The notes beneath the pieces are model-generated. The model searched no databases, was not told where the DNA came from, and worked only from the letters and a program-made list of their open reading frames with translations. Below are positions 54,614 through 63,601 of a stretch of DNA of 64,000 nucleotides, piece after piece (position 1 is the stretch's first letter; each line of letters begins with the position of its first letter). Origin of the DNA: Cohnella phaseoli (GTDB taxonomy: Bacteria > Bacillota > Bacilli > Paenibacillales > Paenibacillaceae); NCBI RefSeq assembly GCF_003386235.1, contig NZ_QRDZ01000002.1, positions 1-64,000 on the forward strand, read 5' to 3'. A program made the position numbers and the translations under genes.

Positions 54614-56034
54614 TGAGCGGCGCCCTGCAGCTTGATCGGATCGAAGTCCGGCATCGGCTCGGCTTTGATCGTACCGGCCGCCTTCTCTTTATCCAACGCG
54701 GCATTGTAGCGGGTGTTCAAATCTTGCGCGATGCTGTCGAAATCCCCGCCGACCAAAATATATTTCATGAATTCTTCCTGCCATGTCTTTCCTTCCGGAC
54801 TGAACCCTTGCGGAGCTGCCGGCCACATGCCGTCATACGCTCCCGGCAGGAAGTTCTCGATTCCCGCGATATCCGGCTTGTTCGCTTTCTGGGCTACAGA
54901 CGGTACGGACAGAATGCCGAGCCCGTTCTCTTGGTAGCCGATCAACACTTCTTCGCTATACATGTAGCTCATGAACTTCCAGGCGGCTTCCTTATTCGCC
55001 GACTTGCTGCTCAGCGCCAGCCAGCGAGACGCTCCGACGCCTTGATTTACGATGCCCTTGTACGTGCCGTCGATCGTCGGCGGCAGCGCCGCATCCCACT
55101 TGATTTTGATCGGGAACTGGTTTTTATAGACGCCGGGTTCGGAAGAGTAGGACAGGTACATTCCGATCTTGCCTTCGGCAAATTGCGCTCGCAGAGGATC
55201 GATGTCCAGCGATTCGGAGCCAGGCAGCGTACTTCCGTTGTCTTTCATTTCCTTGAACGCGTCGATGACCGGCTTATAGCCCGCGAAGTCGAATTTGCCG
55301 GTTTTGAAATCGTAGCCTTGTCCGGGCACGCCGCTTAGTTCGGCAATCGGCACGGCCGATCGCCCCAGCGCGCTAGCCGGATTTTTGTACGGCAGCGCGA
55401 AGCCGTAAAGCCCGTCTTTTTTACCGACTTCCGTAATTTTCTTGGCGGCGTCGACCATTTCGGCCAGCGATTTTGGCGGCGAGGCGATACCGGCCTTCTC
55501 GAACGCCTCCGCATTGTATACGAGCCTTAACGTGGATCCGCTATTCGGCAAGCTGTAAATATTGCCGTCTACCATATTATAGCCTTCGATGAACGCCCGG
55601 TCGCCGAACTGCGTCTTGATTTCCGGCGTCAAATAATTGTTCAGCGGCTCCAAATAGCCCTTCTTCGAGTGATCGATAACATCGGTTGCCGAGAACACGT
55701 CCGGCGCCTGATTGCTCGCAAACGCCAGATCGAGCGATTGAGCGAAGTTTTCCGCCATGATGGTCATTTCCACTTCAATGTTGTCCGGATTGGAAGCATT
55801 AAACTTGTCGATCGCGCTCTTGACGTAATCGGCGTCATGACGGCCTGCCGTCCAGTAAATGATTTTGGTTTTCTCTGCAGACTTGTCCGATGCCTTAGCC
55901 GTCTCGCCGGGCGAAGCCGCCGGCGCCGACGAGGACGGACTTTGGCTCTGTTCCCCTTTGCCCGAGCAGGCTCCCAGAATTAGCGTCAGCGCTGTGCTCA
56001 CAGCCAGCACGGCAGATAATTTTTTTGTTTTCAT
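54610..56034 (-). CDS. Extracellular solute-binding lipoprotein of the glycan operon
   Basis: 474 residues, lipobox ILGAC (Cys23), Ser/Pro-rich linker, family-1 sugar-binding domain (IIYWTAGRHDADYVKSAIDKFNASNPDNIEVEMTIM, GNIYSLPNSGSTLRLVYNAEAFEKAGI). AAGGAGGAG precedes the ATG. It leads the transporter genes and, given the GH88 and esterase at the operon end, probably binds an oligosaccharide containing uronic acid (inference). Confidence 0.93.
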   Translation of the reverse strand: MKTKKLSAVLAVSTALTLILGACSGKGEQSQSPSSSAPAASPGETAKASDKSAEKTKIIYWTAGRHDADYVKSAIDKFNASNPDNIEVEMTIMAENFAQSLDLAFASNQAPDVFSATDVIDHSKKGYLEPLNNYLTPEIKTQFGDRAFIEGYNMVDGNIYSLPNSGSTLRLVYNAEAFEKAGIASPPKSLAEMVDAAKKITEVGKKDGLYGFALPYKNPASALGRSAVPIAELSGVPGQGYDFKTGKFDFAGYKPVIDAFKEMKDNGSTLPGSESLDIDPLRAQFAEGKIGMYLSYSSEPGVYKNQFPIKIKWDAALPPTIDGTYKGIVNQGVGASRWLALSSKSANKEAAWKFMSYMYSEEVLIGYQENGLGILSVPSVAQKANKPDIAGIENFLPGAYDGMWPAAPQGFSPEGKTWQEEFMKYILVGGDFDSIAQDLNTRYNAALDKEKAAGTIKAEPMPDFDPIKLQGAAQ

Positions 56035-56146
56035 CGATTGACTCCTCCTTGGTGGATAAGATCTCTCAAGGACTATCCTACTCTCTATTGGTGGGATTGG
56101 GAGTGCGGAAAGACGATGCTCGAGGGAAGATTAACGACTTTTCGAC

Positions 56147-56428
56147 CTACGTCGCATTCCCTATGGAGCGAGCGGAAACACCTGATTCCACGTTTGCGGG
56201 CAGCACGACCTCTTGAAAATGATACGGACCTTCCGGCGTATCCGCAACCGCCCTCACGATTTCCGACGCGACGATCCACCCGGGATGCATCGGCAGCCAA
56301 GTCGGCCAGCGTGAAGCAAACATATGGAATCGTCCTTCCTCATCTTTCACCACAGAGCCGCACCATACCCAATAGCCTTCCATCCGAAATCCGCCGCCCA
56401 TCGGCGCGGGCAATAGGTTAAAGTTCAT
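56147..56428 (-). pseudogene. Truncated glycoside-hydrolase-like gene (GH43-type family), N-terminal part only
   Basis: Good start (ATG 56428, GGAGG upstream) and a convincing N terminus: NLLPAPMGGGFRMEGYWVW, HMFASRWPTWLPMHPGW and DTPEGPYHFQEVVLPA. I recognise this as the beginning of a roughly 330-residue beta-propeller glycosidase-like protein of Paenibacillus. After VVLPA the similarity stops, a 15-residue unrelated tail follows, and the frame ends at 56147, so more than two thirds of the protein is missing. A deletion just upstream of the solute-binding gene is the simplest explanation. The operon promoter may remain in front of it. Confidence 0.7.
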
Positions 56429-56604
56429 TTGGCATCCTCCGGTCGTTCTCATTCCATGTTATCAAGACGTTGCCGGGCGTCAATGCGCATTCGCTTGGTT
56501 CCGTCCGTCCCCGTCCTGTCACCTTAACCTAGCTCCTATACTCATATCGGCGGGAGAGGCAAAACGACTGTGTTGGGATAAAAGAACACTTTTTGGGGAT
56601 TGCA

Positions 56605-56640
56605 AAAGAAACAACCCCTGTGAATGCTGCTCACAGGGGT
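56605..56640 (-). terminator. Terminator of the thioredoxin-reductase-like gene
   Basis: Minus strand: ACCCCTGTGA (56631-56640) pairs with TCACAGGGGT (56614-56623), 10 bp, then TGTTTCTTTT. It starts 40 bases after the stop at 56680. Between it and the truncated gene (56429-56604) I see no further gene. Confidence 0.8.
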
Positions 56641-56679
56641 CATGCTTTATGGAATATGACCGTTCAGTTGGAAGAGAAA

Positions 56680-57612
56680 TCAATCCGGTGTCGTCGCAGA
56701 TTCGTTGTGCCAAGCTTCCGCATTCAGCTCGTTGTTTACAGCCGCAGCGGTTGTTGCTCCCATGGCGGCTGCGGCCACGGCTTGATGCATCCTTGAGACC
56801 GCATCCCCGGCGCTGTAGATGCCTGGAACGCTTGTTTTCCCGAGCAGATCGACCTCAATCGTTCCCATCTCCGTCATCGTGCATCCTAGCGTTCGCGGCA
56901 AATCCGATCCCATAACCAGCTCCGGTTTAAAGAAGATGCCTCGGCATGGAACGGTCGTTCCGTCTTCGAGAACAACTTGCCGAACGATCCCTTCTTCGGA
57001 GTCAATATGGCGAATCGGCGATTCGAACTTAGGCACTCGATGTCGCCGCAGCTCGTCGCGTTGATCGTCCGTCAGTTCGTCCGGGCCATTGGTACAGATG
57101 ACAAATCGATCCGTCCAGCCGGAAATGAGCGGCGCAAAGTGCATAAGCTCGGCTCCCTTGTTAATGATCACAAGCGGCTGATCTCTTAATTCCCAGCCGT
57201 CGCAATAGGGGCATACGAAGGCGCTCCGTCCGTAAACCGCCGTCAGACCGGGAATATCGAGCGGTCGATCCTTCATTCCTACTGCGAACAACAGCTTTCT
57301 GCTCGTCAATATGTTTCCTTGCGCAGTTGCTACCTGGAAATGACCGTCCGCGCCCGAGATCGACATAACCGTATCCGCCAAGAAGGAAACCGATGGATAG
57401 GCGCCGATCTCCTCCCGCGCAATTCGCCGAAACTCGCTGGGACGGACTCCGTCGCGAGTAAGGAATCCATGAGTCTCCTGCGTCACTGCGTTACGCGGTC
57501 GTCCTTCGTCGATAACCGCCACTTTTTTCCGCGCCCTCCCCAGCACAAGCGCCGCATTTAATCCCGCCGGTCCGCCGCCGATAATCGCCACATCGAAAAA
57601 TTGTTTTTCCAC
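56680..57612 (-). CDS. Thioredoxin-reductase-like NAD(P)/FAD oxidoreductase
   Basis: 310 residues. FAD fold IIGGGPAGLNAALVLGRA near the N terminus, active-site pair CPYCDGWE, and GTIEVDLLGKTSVPGIYSAGDAV near the end. The NADPH-binding glycine motif is weak (LVIINKGAELMHFAPLI), as in the YumC-unrelated, AhpF-like small flavoprotein subgroup, so its electron donor is uncertain. GTG start, AGAGG six bases upstream. It follows the Rrf2 gene by 57 bases on the same strand. Confidence 0.85.
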   Translation of the reverse strand: MEKQFFDVAIIGGGPAGLNAALVLGRARKKVAVIDEGRPRNAVTQETHGFLTRDGVRPSEFRRIAREEIGAYPSVSFLADTVMSISGADGHFQVATAQGNILTSRKLLFAVGMKDRPLDIPGLTAVYGRSAFVCPYCDGWELRDQPLVIINKGAELMHFAPLISGWTDRFVICTNGPDELTDDQRDELRRHRVPKFESPIRHIDSEEGIVRQVVLEDGTTVPCRGIFFKPELVMGSDLPRTLGCTMTEMGTIEVDLLGKTSVPGIYSAGDAVSRMHQAVAAAAMGATTAAAVNNELNAEAWHNESATTPD

Positions 57613-57640
57613 CCTTATCCTCTCCCTTTATGGATCTTCA

Positions 57641-57656
57641 ATATCCACAATTAAAG
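57641..57656. promoter_or_regulatory. Shared Rrf2-type site upstream of the flavoprotein gene
   Basis: ATATCCACAATTAAAG nearly repeats ATATCCATAATAAAG at 58197, upstream of the Rrf2 gene itself. A common site before both genes suggests a binding site for the Rrf2 protein. Confidence 0.45.
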
Positions 57657-57669
57657 TACAAGAAGCTCA

Positions 57670-58155
57670 TCACTTCTTGTCTGTCTGCCAAGCTCCGCTC
57701 TTGTAAGCCTCATCCAGCACAAATTGGATCGTGTGCTCTCGCAAATATTGATGCATATGCCGTTCCGCGCCGTTCATCACTTTCTCGACCAAGCATCCGC
57801 TTGGCCTCGAACGCTCCGAGTCCGCACCGGCTTCTTCCTCTTCTCCTAACAGCTGATGCTGCCGCGAACTCGAATTTGAACATTCGAACATCTGCTGTCT
57901 TCCCTCAATGACTTGAATCACGTCAAGGAAGGTGATCTGCTCCGCAGGACGCGCAAGCTCATAACCTCCGTTCACGCCCGGTACCGCCCGCACAAGCCCG
58001 TCCTGCCTCAGCTTGGACATAATTTTGGACAAATAGCTTTCCGATACGCCGAGCATCGCGGACAGCTCCTTGATTCCGACGTTGTTCCTCAGCTCCGGAC
58101 GTCCCAGATGAATCAAAGCATGCAGCGCATAATCCGTGCTTTTGGAAAATTGCAT
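57670..58155 (-). CDS. Rrf2 family transcriptional regulator
   Basis: About 161 residues. Winged helix with FSKSTDYALHALIHLG, AMLGVSESYLSKIMSKLRQDGLVRAVPGVNGGYELARP and ITFLDVIQVIEG, all Rrf2 hallmarks. Only two cysteines (about residues 89 and 120), fewer than the three of Fe-S-binding IscR/NsrR. A YwnA/CymR-type sensor of thiol or electrophile stress is plausible. ATG 58155 has GGGAGGAG upstream. Likely controls the neighbouring flavoprotein. Confidence 0.9.
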   Translation of the reverse strand: MQFSKSTDYALHALIHLGRPELRNNVGIKELSAMLGVSESYLSKIMSKLRQDGLVRAVPGVNGGYELARPAEQITFLDVIQVIEGRQQMFECSNSSSRQHQLLGEEEEAGADSERSRPSGCLVEKVMNGAERHMHQYLREHTIQFVLDEAYKSGAWQTDKK

Positions 58156-58196
58156 CCCCCCCGTTCTCCTCCCGACCTCCATAATGTAGACCTGTG

Positions 58197-58211
58197 ATAT
58201 CCATAATAAAG
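58197..58211. promoter_or_regulatory. Shared Rrf2-type site upstream of the regulator gene
   Basis: ATATCCATAATAAAG, close copy of the site at 57641, 42 bases upstream of the Rrf2 start; consistent with autoregulation. Confidence 0.4.
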
Positions 58212-58309
58212 GATTGATGTTTGGCTTGCAAGCTGTTTTCTTCGATAGGATGAAATCCGGCCGCCCGGAGGTACGAGGATTCTACGGAACGTTTGTCGAA
58301 TTATGACGT

Positions 58310-61300
58310 ATGGACACTCTCATATCTATCTTCAGAAAATATAAAAGCTTATGGTTATGCGTACTGTTGTTTGGGCTACTGTTCGGTTTGCGCTGGCTGT
58401 GGTCCGGGTTGCTGTTCCCCATGAACCAAACCGTCCAGGTTGCGGACGGCGTGCTCGATCTGCGCGGACTGGACTGGGACAAAGACGGACCGCTGACGCT
58501 AAACGGGGAATGGGATTGGTATCCGGGACGGCTACTGTCTCATGAAGAGCTGAAATCGGAAGTTGTGCCGCGGCAAACGCTGTCCGTTCCCGGAAACTGG
58601 GAAACATCGCCCAGTCAGGGTGGAAACAACGCCTACGGATACGGCACCTACCGGTTGCGGATTCTTACCGATCCCCTGAAGCGTCCGGTAGCCTTCTCGA
58701 TCGGCAGCGTCAAGAGCGCCTCCGAAGCTGAAATTAACGGCAAGCTGGCGGGCGGTTCCGGGACAGTTACGGCTGACCCGGAGCGATACGAGCCGCTTAA
58801 CCAATCCTATACGGCGGACTACTATGAAGCGGACGTCACAGAGATTGAACTGGTGCTGCGCGTGGCCAATTATGATTCGCCGATGTCGGGCGGGATTGCG
58901 CGCCCCGTGCTATTCGGGTTTCAGTCCGAAATAGCGTCAACCAGAAGCCATTCGATCGACTTCCAACTGATAACGGTGCTGATCATGCTGCTGCATGGTT
59001 TGTACGCAGGTATCGTCTATGCGCTTAAGCCGCAAAGCCGTCCTCTTCTGATCAGCGGTCTTGTCTATATCGCCGTTGGCCTTGTTGTAGCCAGCGGTCA
59101 CGACAAGCTGTTGGCGACATGGATGCCGCTCAGTTATACGTGGAGTATTAAAATACGGATACTTGCGGTAATGCTGCAAAATCATTCGGTTCTGCTCATG
59201 TATCGACAGTTCGCCGGCATTCGGAGGATCAGCGCCGGATTTAAGACCTATACGTTCATGCTGCTGGGCCTCAGCCTCGGCACACTGTTCCTGCCGATAT
59301 CGACGGTGAACCGGATGCTGGATTCCGGCGTTTATTTCCTCTCTTTCCTAATCCCGCTTGTTTGGTTCGCAGCGGCTGTGGGGAAACTCGTGTTCGGCAA
59401 AACGGAGGATAAGGATATCCATTTTATTCTGATTTCCGCCGTGTGCATTATATCCAATTTGATATGGGTTAACGAGATCGGTTTTGTGAAATCGTCGAGC
59501 GTTTACTATCCGACCGATCTGATTATTGCCGTTACCTCGTTCTCCGTGTATTGGTTCAAAAAATATATCCGCAACTCCAATGAAGTGGAGCGGCTATACG
59601 AGCAGTTAAAAGTCGCCGACAGAATGAAGGATCAATTCCTGGCGAATACTTCGCATGAACTGAGAACGCCTCTGCATGGCATTATGAATTTGTCGAACAG
59701 CGTCTATACGCGGGAATTGGACAAGCTCGAGGAGGACAGCCGGCAAGCTTTGGAACTGGTCGGAACGGTTAGCCGGCGCATGTCCAGGCTCCTCGACGAC
59801 CTATTGGATCTGGCGCAGCTTCGGGAGCACCGCATTATCCTCCATCCCGAACCGCTTAATCTTCATGCCATCGTTCCTGGCGTTGCCGGTATGCTCAAAT
59901 ATATGACCGAAAATAAGCCGGTTCGGTTTCGCCTTGCGTTGGATAGCTCCTTGCCTCCCGTGTGGGCGGACGAGAAGCGGTTCGTGCAAATTCTCTATAA
60001 TCTGCTGCACAATGCGTTTAAATTTACCGAGGAAGGCGAGATCGCGATATCGGCGGAATTGCTGAACGGGCAGGTCGAGATCCGGATAACCGATACCGGT
60101 GTCGGTATGGACGAAGAAACGCTATCCAGCCTGTTCGTCCCTTATGTGCAAGGGACGAACAGCAGAAGCGACGGCAGGGGCCTCGGCCTTGGCATGACCA
60201 TTTGCAAGCAGTTCGTAGAGCTGCACGGAAGCGAACTGATCGTACAATCGGAGCCGGGTCGCGGCTCAACGTTCCGCTTCCGCTTGCCTGTGGCGGACGC
60301 AGCGGCGGAGATTGCGGCAGATACGGCGGCAAGGCACGAAGCGGTTGCGTCGGAAGCAGCGACTGCGGTCATGCCGATTGTATCGGCCGAATACCGCCTT
60401 CAGGACGGTACGGCCGATGAACAGACCGCCCGGGTCGCGTTGCCGGACTGGCTCCAGTCGCCGGATAGCCCGATTCGCATTCTGATTGTCGACGATGATC
60501 CGGTTAATTTGAATGTGCTTGCGGGCATTCTGTCAACAGAGCAGTATAGCGTCACCAAATCTATGTCGGGCCATAAAGCTTTGGAACTGCTGGCGGAAGA
60601 GGATTGGGACTTGCTGATTGCGGATGTCATGATGCCGGGCATGTCGGGGTACGAGCTTACGGAGAAGATCAGGGAGCGCCGTTCCGCCTCGGAATTGCCG
60701 GTGCTGCTGTTGACGGCGCGCAGTCAGCTGGCCGATATGTATACCGGCTTTCTGGTCGGGGCCAACGACTACGTGACCAAGCCTGCGGATGCCACGGAGC
60801 TGAAATACCGAATCCGCTCGCTCATTGGGTTGAAACGGTCGCTGTCGGAGCGGCTTCGAATGGAAGCGGCCTATCTGCAGGCGCAGATCAAGCCTCATTT
60901 TCTGTATAATACGATCAATTCTCTGATTTCCCTTGGCAATATGGATACGGAGAAAATGCGCGAATTCGGCGACGCACTCACCTCCTTTTTGCGACTTAGC
61001 TACGATTATTCGAATACGAACGCAAAGGTTGCTCTGGAGCATGAGCTGGAGCTCGTGCGAGCTTACTTATATATTGAACAGGAGCGTTTTGGGGATAGAC
61101 TGGCGGTCATTCAGGAGATCGAACCGGGCATTCGTCTGTCTCTCCCGCCGCTATTGATTCAGCCGCTGGTGGAGAATGCCGTCCGACACGGAATTTTGAA
61201 GCGGACAAGCGGCGGCGTGCTGCGACTGAGGGTGGGGCGCACAGCTAGCGGCGTGTCCGTTGAAGTGCAGGACGACGGGATCGGTATGCCTTCCGAGCTG

Positions 61301-61459
61301 ATCGAACGGCTGCTGAACCGACCCGATCCGTCATTCTCCGGAATCGGCATTGCCAATACGAACCGCCGCCTGATCCAGACTTACGGCAAGGGTCTGTCGA
61401 TCAGGAGCGTGCCGGGGGAGGGAACCGTCGTTTCCTTTACCCTCCCGCAGCAGCCGTGA
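58310..61459 (+). CDS. Hybrid histidine kinase with two kinase cores and a receiver
   Basis: 1049 residues. An N-terminal membrane segment (about 14-32), an extracellular jelly-roll (45-205; WDWYPGRLL, VPGNWE), about seven membrane segments (218-415) as in 7TMR-DISM sensors, HisKA with SHELRTPLHG (His449), HATPase (555-660; DTGVGM, GLGLGM), receiver domain (722-842; Asp772, DVMMPGMSG), then a second, LytS/YesM-type kinase core with KPHFLYNTIN (His863) and PLVENAVRHGI plus a second ATPase domain to the end. No partner regulator adjacent. Weak ribosome binding site at the start. Probably integrates two phosphorelays. Confidence 0.88.
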   Translation: MDTLISIFRKYKSLWLCVLLFGLLFGLRWLWSGLLFPMNQTVQVADGVLDLRGLDWDKDGPLTLNGEWDWYPGRLLSHEELKSEVVPRQTLSVPGNWETSPSQGGNNAYGYGTYRLRILTDPLKRPVAFSIGSVKSASEAEINGKLAGGSGTVTADPERYEPLNQSYTADYYEADVTEIELVLRVANYDSPMSGGIARPVLFGFQSEIASTRSHSIDFQLITVLIMLLHGLYAGIVYALKPQSRPLLISGLVYIAVGLVVASGHDKLLATWMPLSYTWSIKIRILAVMLQNHSVLLMYRQFAGIRRISAGFKTYTFMLLGLSLGTLFLPISTVNRMLDSGVYFLSFLIPLVWFAAAVGKLVFGKTEDKDIHFILISAVCIISNLIWVNEIGFVKSSSVYYPTDLIIAVTSFSVYWFKKYIRNSNEVERLYEQLKVADRMKDQFLANTSHELRTPLHGIMNLSNSVYTRELDKLEEDSRQALELVGTVSRRMSRLLDDLLDLAQLREHRIILHPEPLNLHAIVPGVAGMLKYMTENKPVRFRLALDSSLPPVWADEKRFVQILYNLLHNAFKFTEEGEIAISAELLNGQVEIRITDTGVGMDEETLSSLFVPYVQGTNSRSDGRGLGLGMTICKQFVELHGSELIVQSEPGRGSTFRFRLPVADAAAEIAADTAARHEAVASEAATAVMPIVSAEYRLQDGTADEQTARVALPDWLQSPDSPIRILIVDDDPVNLNVLAGILSTEQYSVTKSMSGHKALELLAEEDWDLLIADVMMPGMSGYELTEKIRERRSASELPVLLLTARSQLADMYTGFLVGANDYVTKPADATELKYRIRSLIGLKRSLSERLRMEAAYLQAQIKPHFLYNTINSLISLGNMDTEKMREFGDALTSFLRLSYDYSNTNAKVALEHELELVRAYLYIEQERFGDRLAVIQEIEPGIRLSLPPLLIQPLVENAVRHGILKRTSGGVLRLRVGRTASGVSVEVQDDGIGMPSELIERLLNRPDPSFSGIGIANTNRRLIQTYGKGLSIRSVPGEGTVVSFTLPQQP

Positions 61460-61571
61460 GCTTTGCAAGCGCCGACAAGCGCAAAATCAACCGTGTCTGG
61501 CCGAATCATCGGCTGGTTCGGCTTATCGTTGCCGCTGCACGCAAAGTTTGGCAATCCGAATTCCTTCGCTG

Positions 61572-62420
61572 CTATGGGCTTAATTGAACAATGGTTAAAG
61601 TGCGATTCGCATACCCTAAAATCGCAAAAAAGTCCGTACGGATGCTTGCTCCCACCGCGTCTCCCGCCATCAGGGAGGCTTGTGCGACAAACGTTGAGCT
61701 GCTTCTGTTCGATATATTAAAGAAAGTAGTCGTATCGCCGAAAATCGGCAGGCCATTGACGGTAATAATCCCCGTTAAATAGGGTTGATCCGGGTCCGGA
61801 TTTACTGTGGCTTCCGCGTTAATAGATATCGTAATCTGGTAAATTCCGCTTTCTCCCACTACCAATTCATTGCCCGTCGGGCTAACTGAGATCGCGTTGG
61901 ATAAAGGTCCGGCCACACTAAACAGTACTGGCGTGAAGGTTGCACCCGGCAACTCTATAACGGCTCCTCTTAGAGATCCGTAAGCTAAAACAACTTCCCC
62001 GGCGGGGCCTGTAGGGCCAGCAGGACCAACTGGACCGGCGGGGCCAACGGGACCGGCGGGGCCAACGGGACCGGCAGGACCTATGGGGCCGACAGAACCA
62101 ACGGAACCGGCTGAGCCGGCCGGGCCTATAGGACCCGCAGGGCCAACGGGACCGACTGGGCCATTAGAGCCGGTTGGACCGGCTAAGCCTCTGGCACCGG
62201 CTGGACCGACGAGACCGGCAGGACCGGTTGGACCGGGGATACCGGCAGGTCCAATAGGACCGACAGGACCCATTCGCCGCTTACACTTCATACGTCTGAC
62301 GCGTCCAATCCGCCCTCCTGCCCCTCTTTTATGAAAGGGACAGCAACATCTCTTTTTCCCGCAACGGCGCCTTAGTTTCACCTTGCGCTTTCGGCAATAA
62401 CGTTTTTGGCCTGATGTCAT
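61572..62420 (-). CDS. Collagen-like protein with BclA-type C-terminal domain
   Basis: 282 residues. Basic, Cys-rich head (about 1-50; repeated [13 protein letters not shown]), then about 30 uninterrupted Gly-X-Y triplets (51-142; [13 protein letters not shown]), then a beta-sandwich C-terminal domain (143-282) resembling the TNF-like tip of Bacillus exosporium BclA ([38 protein letters not shown]). No signal peptide. Probably a spore-surface filament. AAGGGGATG precedes the start. The collagen repeats make antisense frames look open too; these are shadows. Confidence 0.9.
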   Translation of the reverse strand: MTSGQKRYCRKRKVKLRRRCGKKRCCCPFHKRGAGGRIGRVRRMKCKRRMGPVGPIGPAGIPGPTGPAGLVGPAGARGLAGPTGSNGPVGPVGPAGPIGPAGSAGSVGSVGPIGPAGPVGPAGPVGPAGPVGPAGPTGPAGEVVLAYGSLRGAVIELPGATFTPVLFSVAGPLSNAISVSPTGNELVVGESGIYQITISINAEATVNPDPDQPYLTGIITVNGLPIFGDTTTFFNISNRSSSTFVAQASLMAGDAVGASIRTDFFAILGYANRTLTIVQLSP

Positions 62421-62522
62421 TTCACCATCCCCTTCTGTCCATATATAATATATCCCGCCTCCTTAGTAGGACCTGTACGATTACCTACTTATGCGCAGAA
62501 ACTGGACAAAATAGGTAGAGAC

Positions 62523-62981
62523 CTAAAGACGCGAACGACGACGGAAATAGAAGACCCAAATAGAAAGACTGACGGACAGGAACAGGATTTGCATCAAGGT
62601 TCGGGGAATCAAGGCGTCCTCCGGGCTCGTCGCATGGCCGTTCACAGCTATGTACAGGTTGGCAGGAAACATAGCAACCAGTAAAAGCGATAGCCCGCCG
62701 GATGCCCATAGAACAGTAGGACGCCATAGTAAACCTACTGCCCCGGCTAATTCCAGTACGCCGGTGATCGTCACGATCAAATCGGGATAAGGCAAAATTG
62801 GAGGAACCATACCGATAAGCTCAGTTCGAAGGTATACGAAGTGAACCGATCCGGTCAGCATGAACATTGAGGCTAGCCCTCCCCTAAGCGCAACAGGCCA
62901 TGGACGCAAGCGCTTTATTCCTGAAGCTCCTGCAACGAGGATGACGAGCGAGACGACAACAAGAGTTATAAGTGGCTCCAT
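62523..62981 (-). CDS. DoxX/DoxD-like membrane protein
   Basis: About 152 residues with four membrane segments (4-21, 35-55 with GGLASMFMLTGSVHF, 68-90 ITGVLELAGAVGLLW, 118-140) in the DoxX-family layout. GCGGAGG precedes ATG 62981; the longer frame crosses the MarR operator. Transcribed just after the MarR gene and preceded by its own operator copy, so repressed by that MarR protein. Such pairs often respond to redox or aromatic stress (family knowledge). Confidence 0.88.
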   Translation of the reverse strand: MEPLITLVVVSLVILVAGASGIKRLRPWPVALRGGLASMFMLTGSVHFVYLRTELIGMVPPILPYPDLIVTITGVLELAGAVGLLWRPTVLWASGGLSLLLVAMFPANLYIAVNGHATSPEDALIPRTLMQILFLSVSLSIWVFYFRRRSRL

Positions 62982-63010
62982 AAAATAACCTCCGCAAAAT
63001 CGATTTTGAT

Positions 63011-63029
63011 GTGTATAGATACTAAACAC
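63011..63029. promoter_or_regulatory. MarR operator upstream of the DoxX-like gene
   Basis: GTGTATAGATACTAAACAC, near-perfect palindrome. The same motif (GTGTATAGCTTCTAAACGC) overlaps the MarR gene's own promoter at 63512-63530. Confidence 0.7.
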
Positions 63030-63047
63030 TTTTCTCAAAAAAATTTT

Positions 63048-63503
63048 TCATTCTTCTAGTTGTTTTTCTAGTTTGATAAAAAAATCTTTAATAAATTGCA
63101 CCTTCTCATCGGGTGCATCTCTTAATACTCGCACGACCTTTTTTTTGAATTGTTTCTGGTAATCCAAATGGCGACTGTAGGCAATTTCCCCCTTAGGGGT
63201 CACCTTGAGAATTAACCTCGATTGATTGCGAATATCCTTTTCTTTGGTAACCAGCCCTTTCTGCTCAAGCTTTTTCAGTACTTGGGAGATTGCCCCTTTC
63301 GTAACTCCGCAGCGTTCGGCCAGCGCAGTAATATGAATCCCTTCATGCTCTCTGATTTCATTCAGCGTATAGATCTCGGAATGAAACAAAGGATCCTCTA
63401 CGCCATAATCCCTGTTTTTTCTGTCCTGTCTGGCAAACGTTTTGAACACATCCCACAGGATGTTACTAATGTTCTCTTTTGAAAGCTCATCCTTATTCAT
63501 CAT
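63048..63503 (-). CDS. MarR family transcriptional regulator
   Basis: About 151 residues. Winged helix core ITALAERCGVTKGAISQVLKKLEQKGLVTKEKDIRNQSRLILKVTPKGEIAYSRH is classic MarR. ATG 63503 (or the adjacent ATG 63500) lacks a ribosome binding site, and the predicted -10 box ends only seven bases upstream, so the mRNA may be leaderless. Predicted to repress itself and the DoxX-like gene through the two matching operators. Confidence 0.9.
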   Translation of the reverse strand: MMNKDELSKENISNILWDVFKTFARQDRKNRDYGVEDPLFHSEIYTLNEIREHEGIHITALAERCGVTKGAISQVLKKLEQKGLVTKEKDIRNQSRLILKVTPKGEIAYSRHLDYQKQFKKKVVRVLRDAPDEKVQFIKDFFIKLEKQLEE

Positions 63504-63510
63504 AAAAGAA

Positions 63511-63539
63511 AGTGTATAGCTTCTAAACGCCATTGTCAA
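63511..63539 (-). promoter_or_regulatory. MarR gene promoter overlapping its operator
   Basis: Minus strand: perfect TTGACA (63534-63539), 17-base spacer, TACACT (63511-63516). The operator palindrome (63512-63530) covers the spacer and the -10 box. Confidence 0.65.
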
Positions 63540-63546
63540 TCGCCTT

Positions 63547-63565
63547 GATAATGATTATCATCATT
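63547..63565. promoter_or_regulatory. Fur box upstream of the AraC regulator
   Basis: GATAATGATTATCATCATT matches the 19-base Fur consensus at 17 positions; it lies 36 bases before the AraC start codon and implies iron control of that gene. Confidence 0.85.
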
Positions 63566-63601
63566 AATGAAGTGAACCCGTAAATCGTCAGGAGCCCAGT
63601 G

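Noticed and set aside
61460..61571. Terminator between the hybrid kinase and collagen-like genes
   Set aside because: Only a short weak GCCGAA/TTCGGC pairing is visible with no T-run; not convincing.
62083..62334. Pro/Gly-rich open frame on the plus strand
   Set aside because: It is the antisense shadow of the Gly-X-Y repeats of the collagen-like gene.
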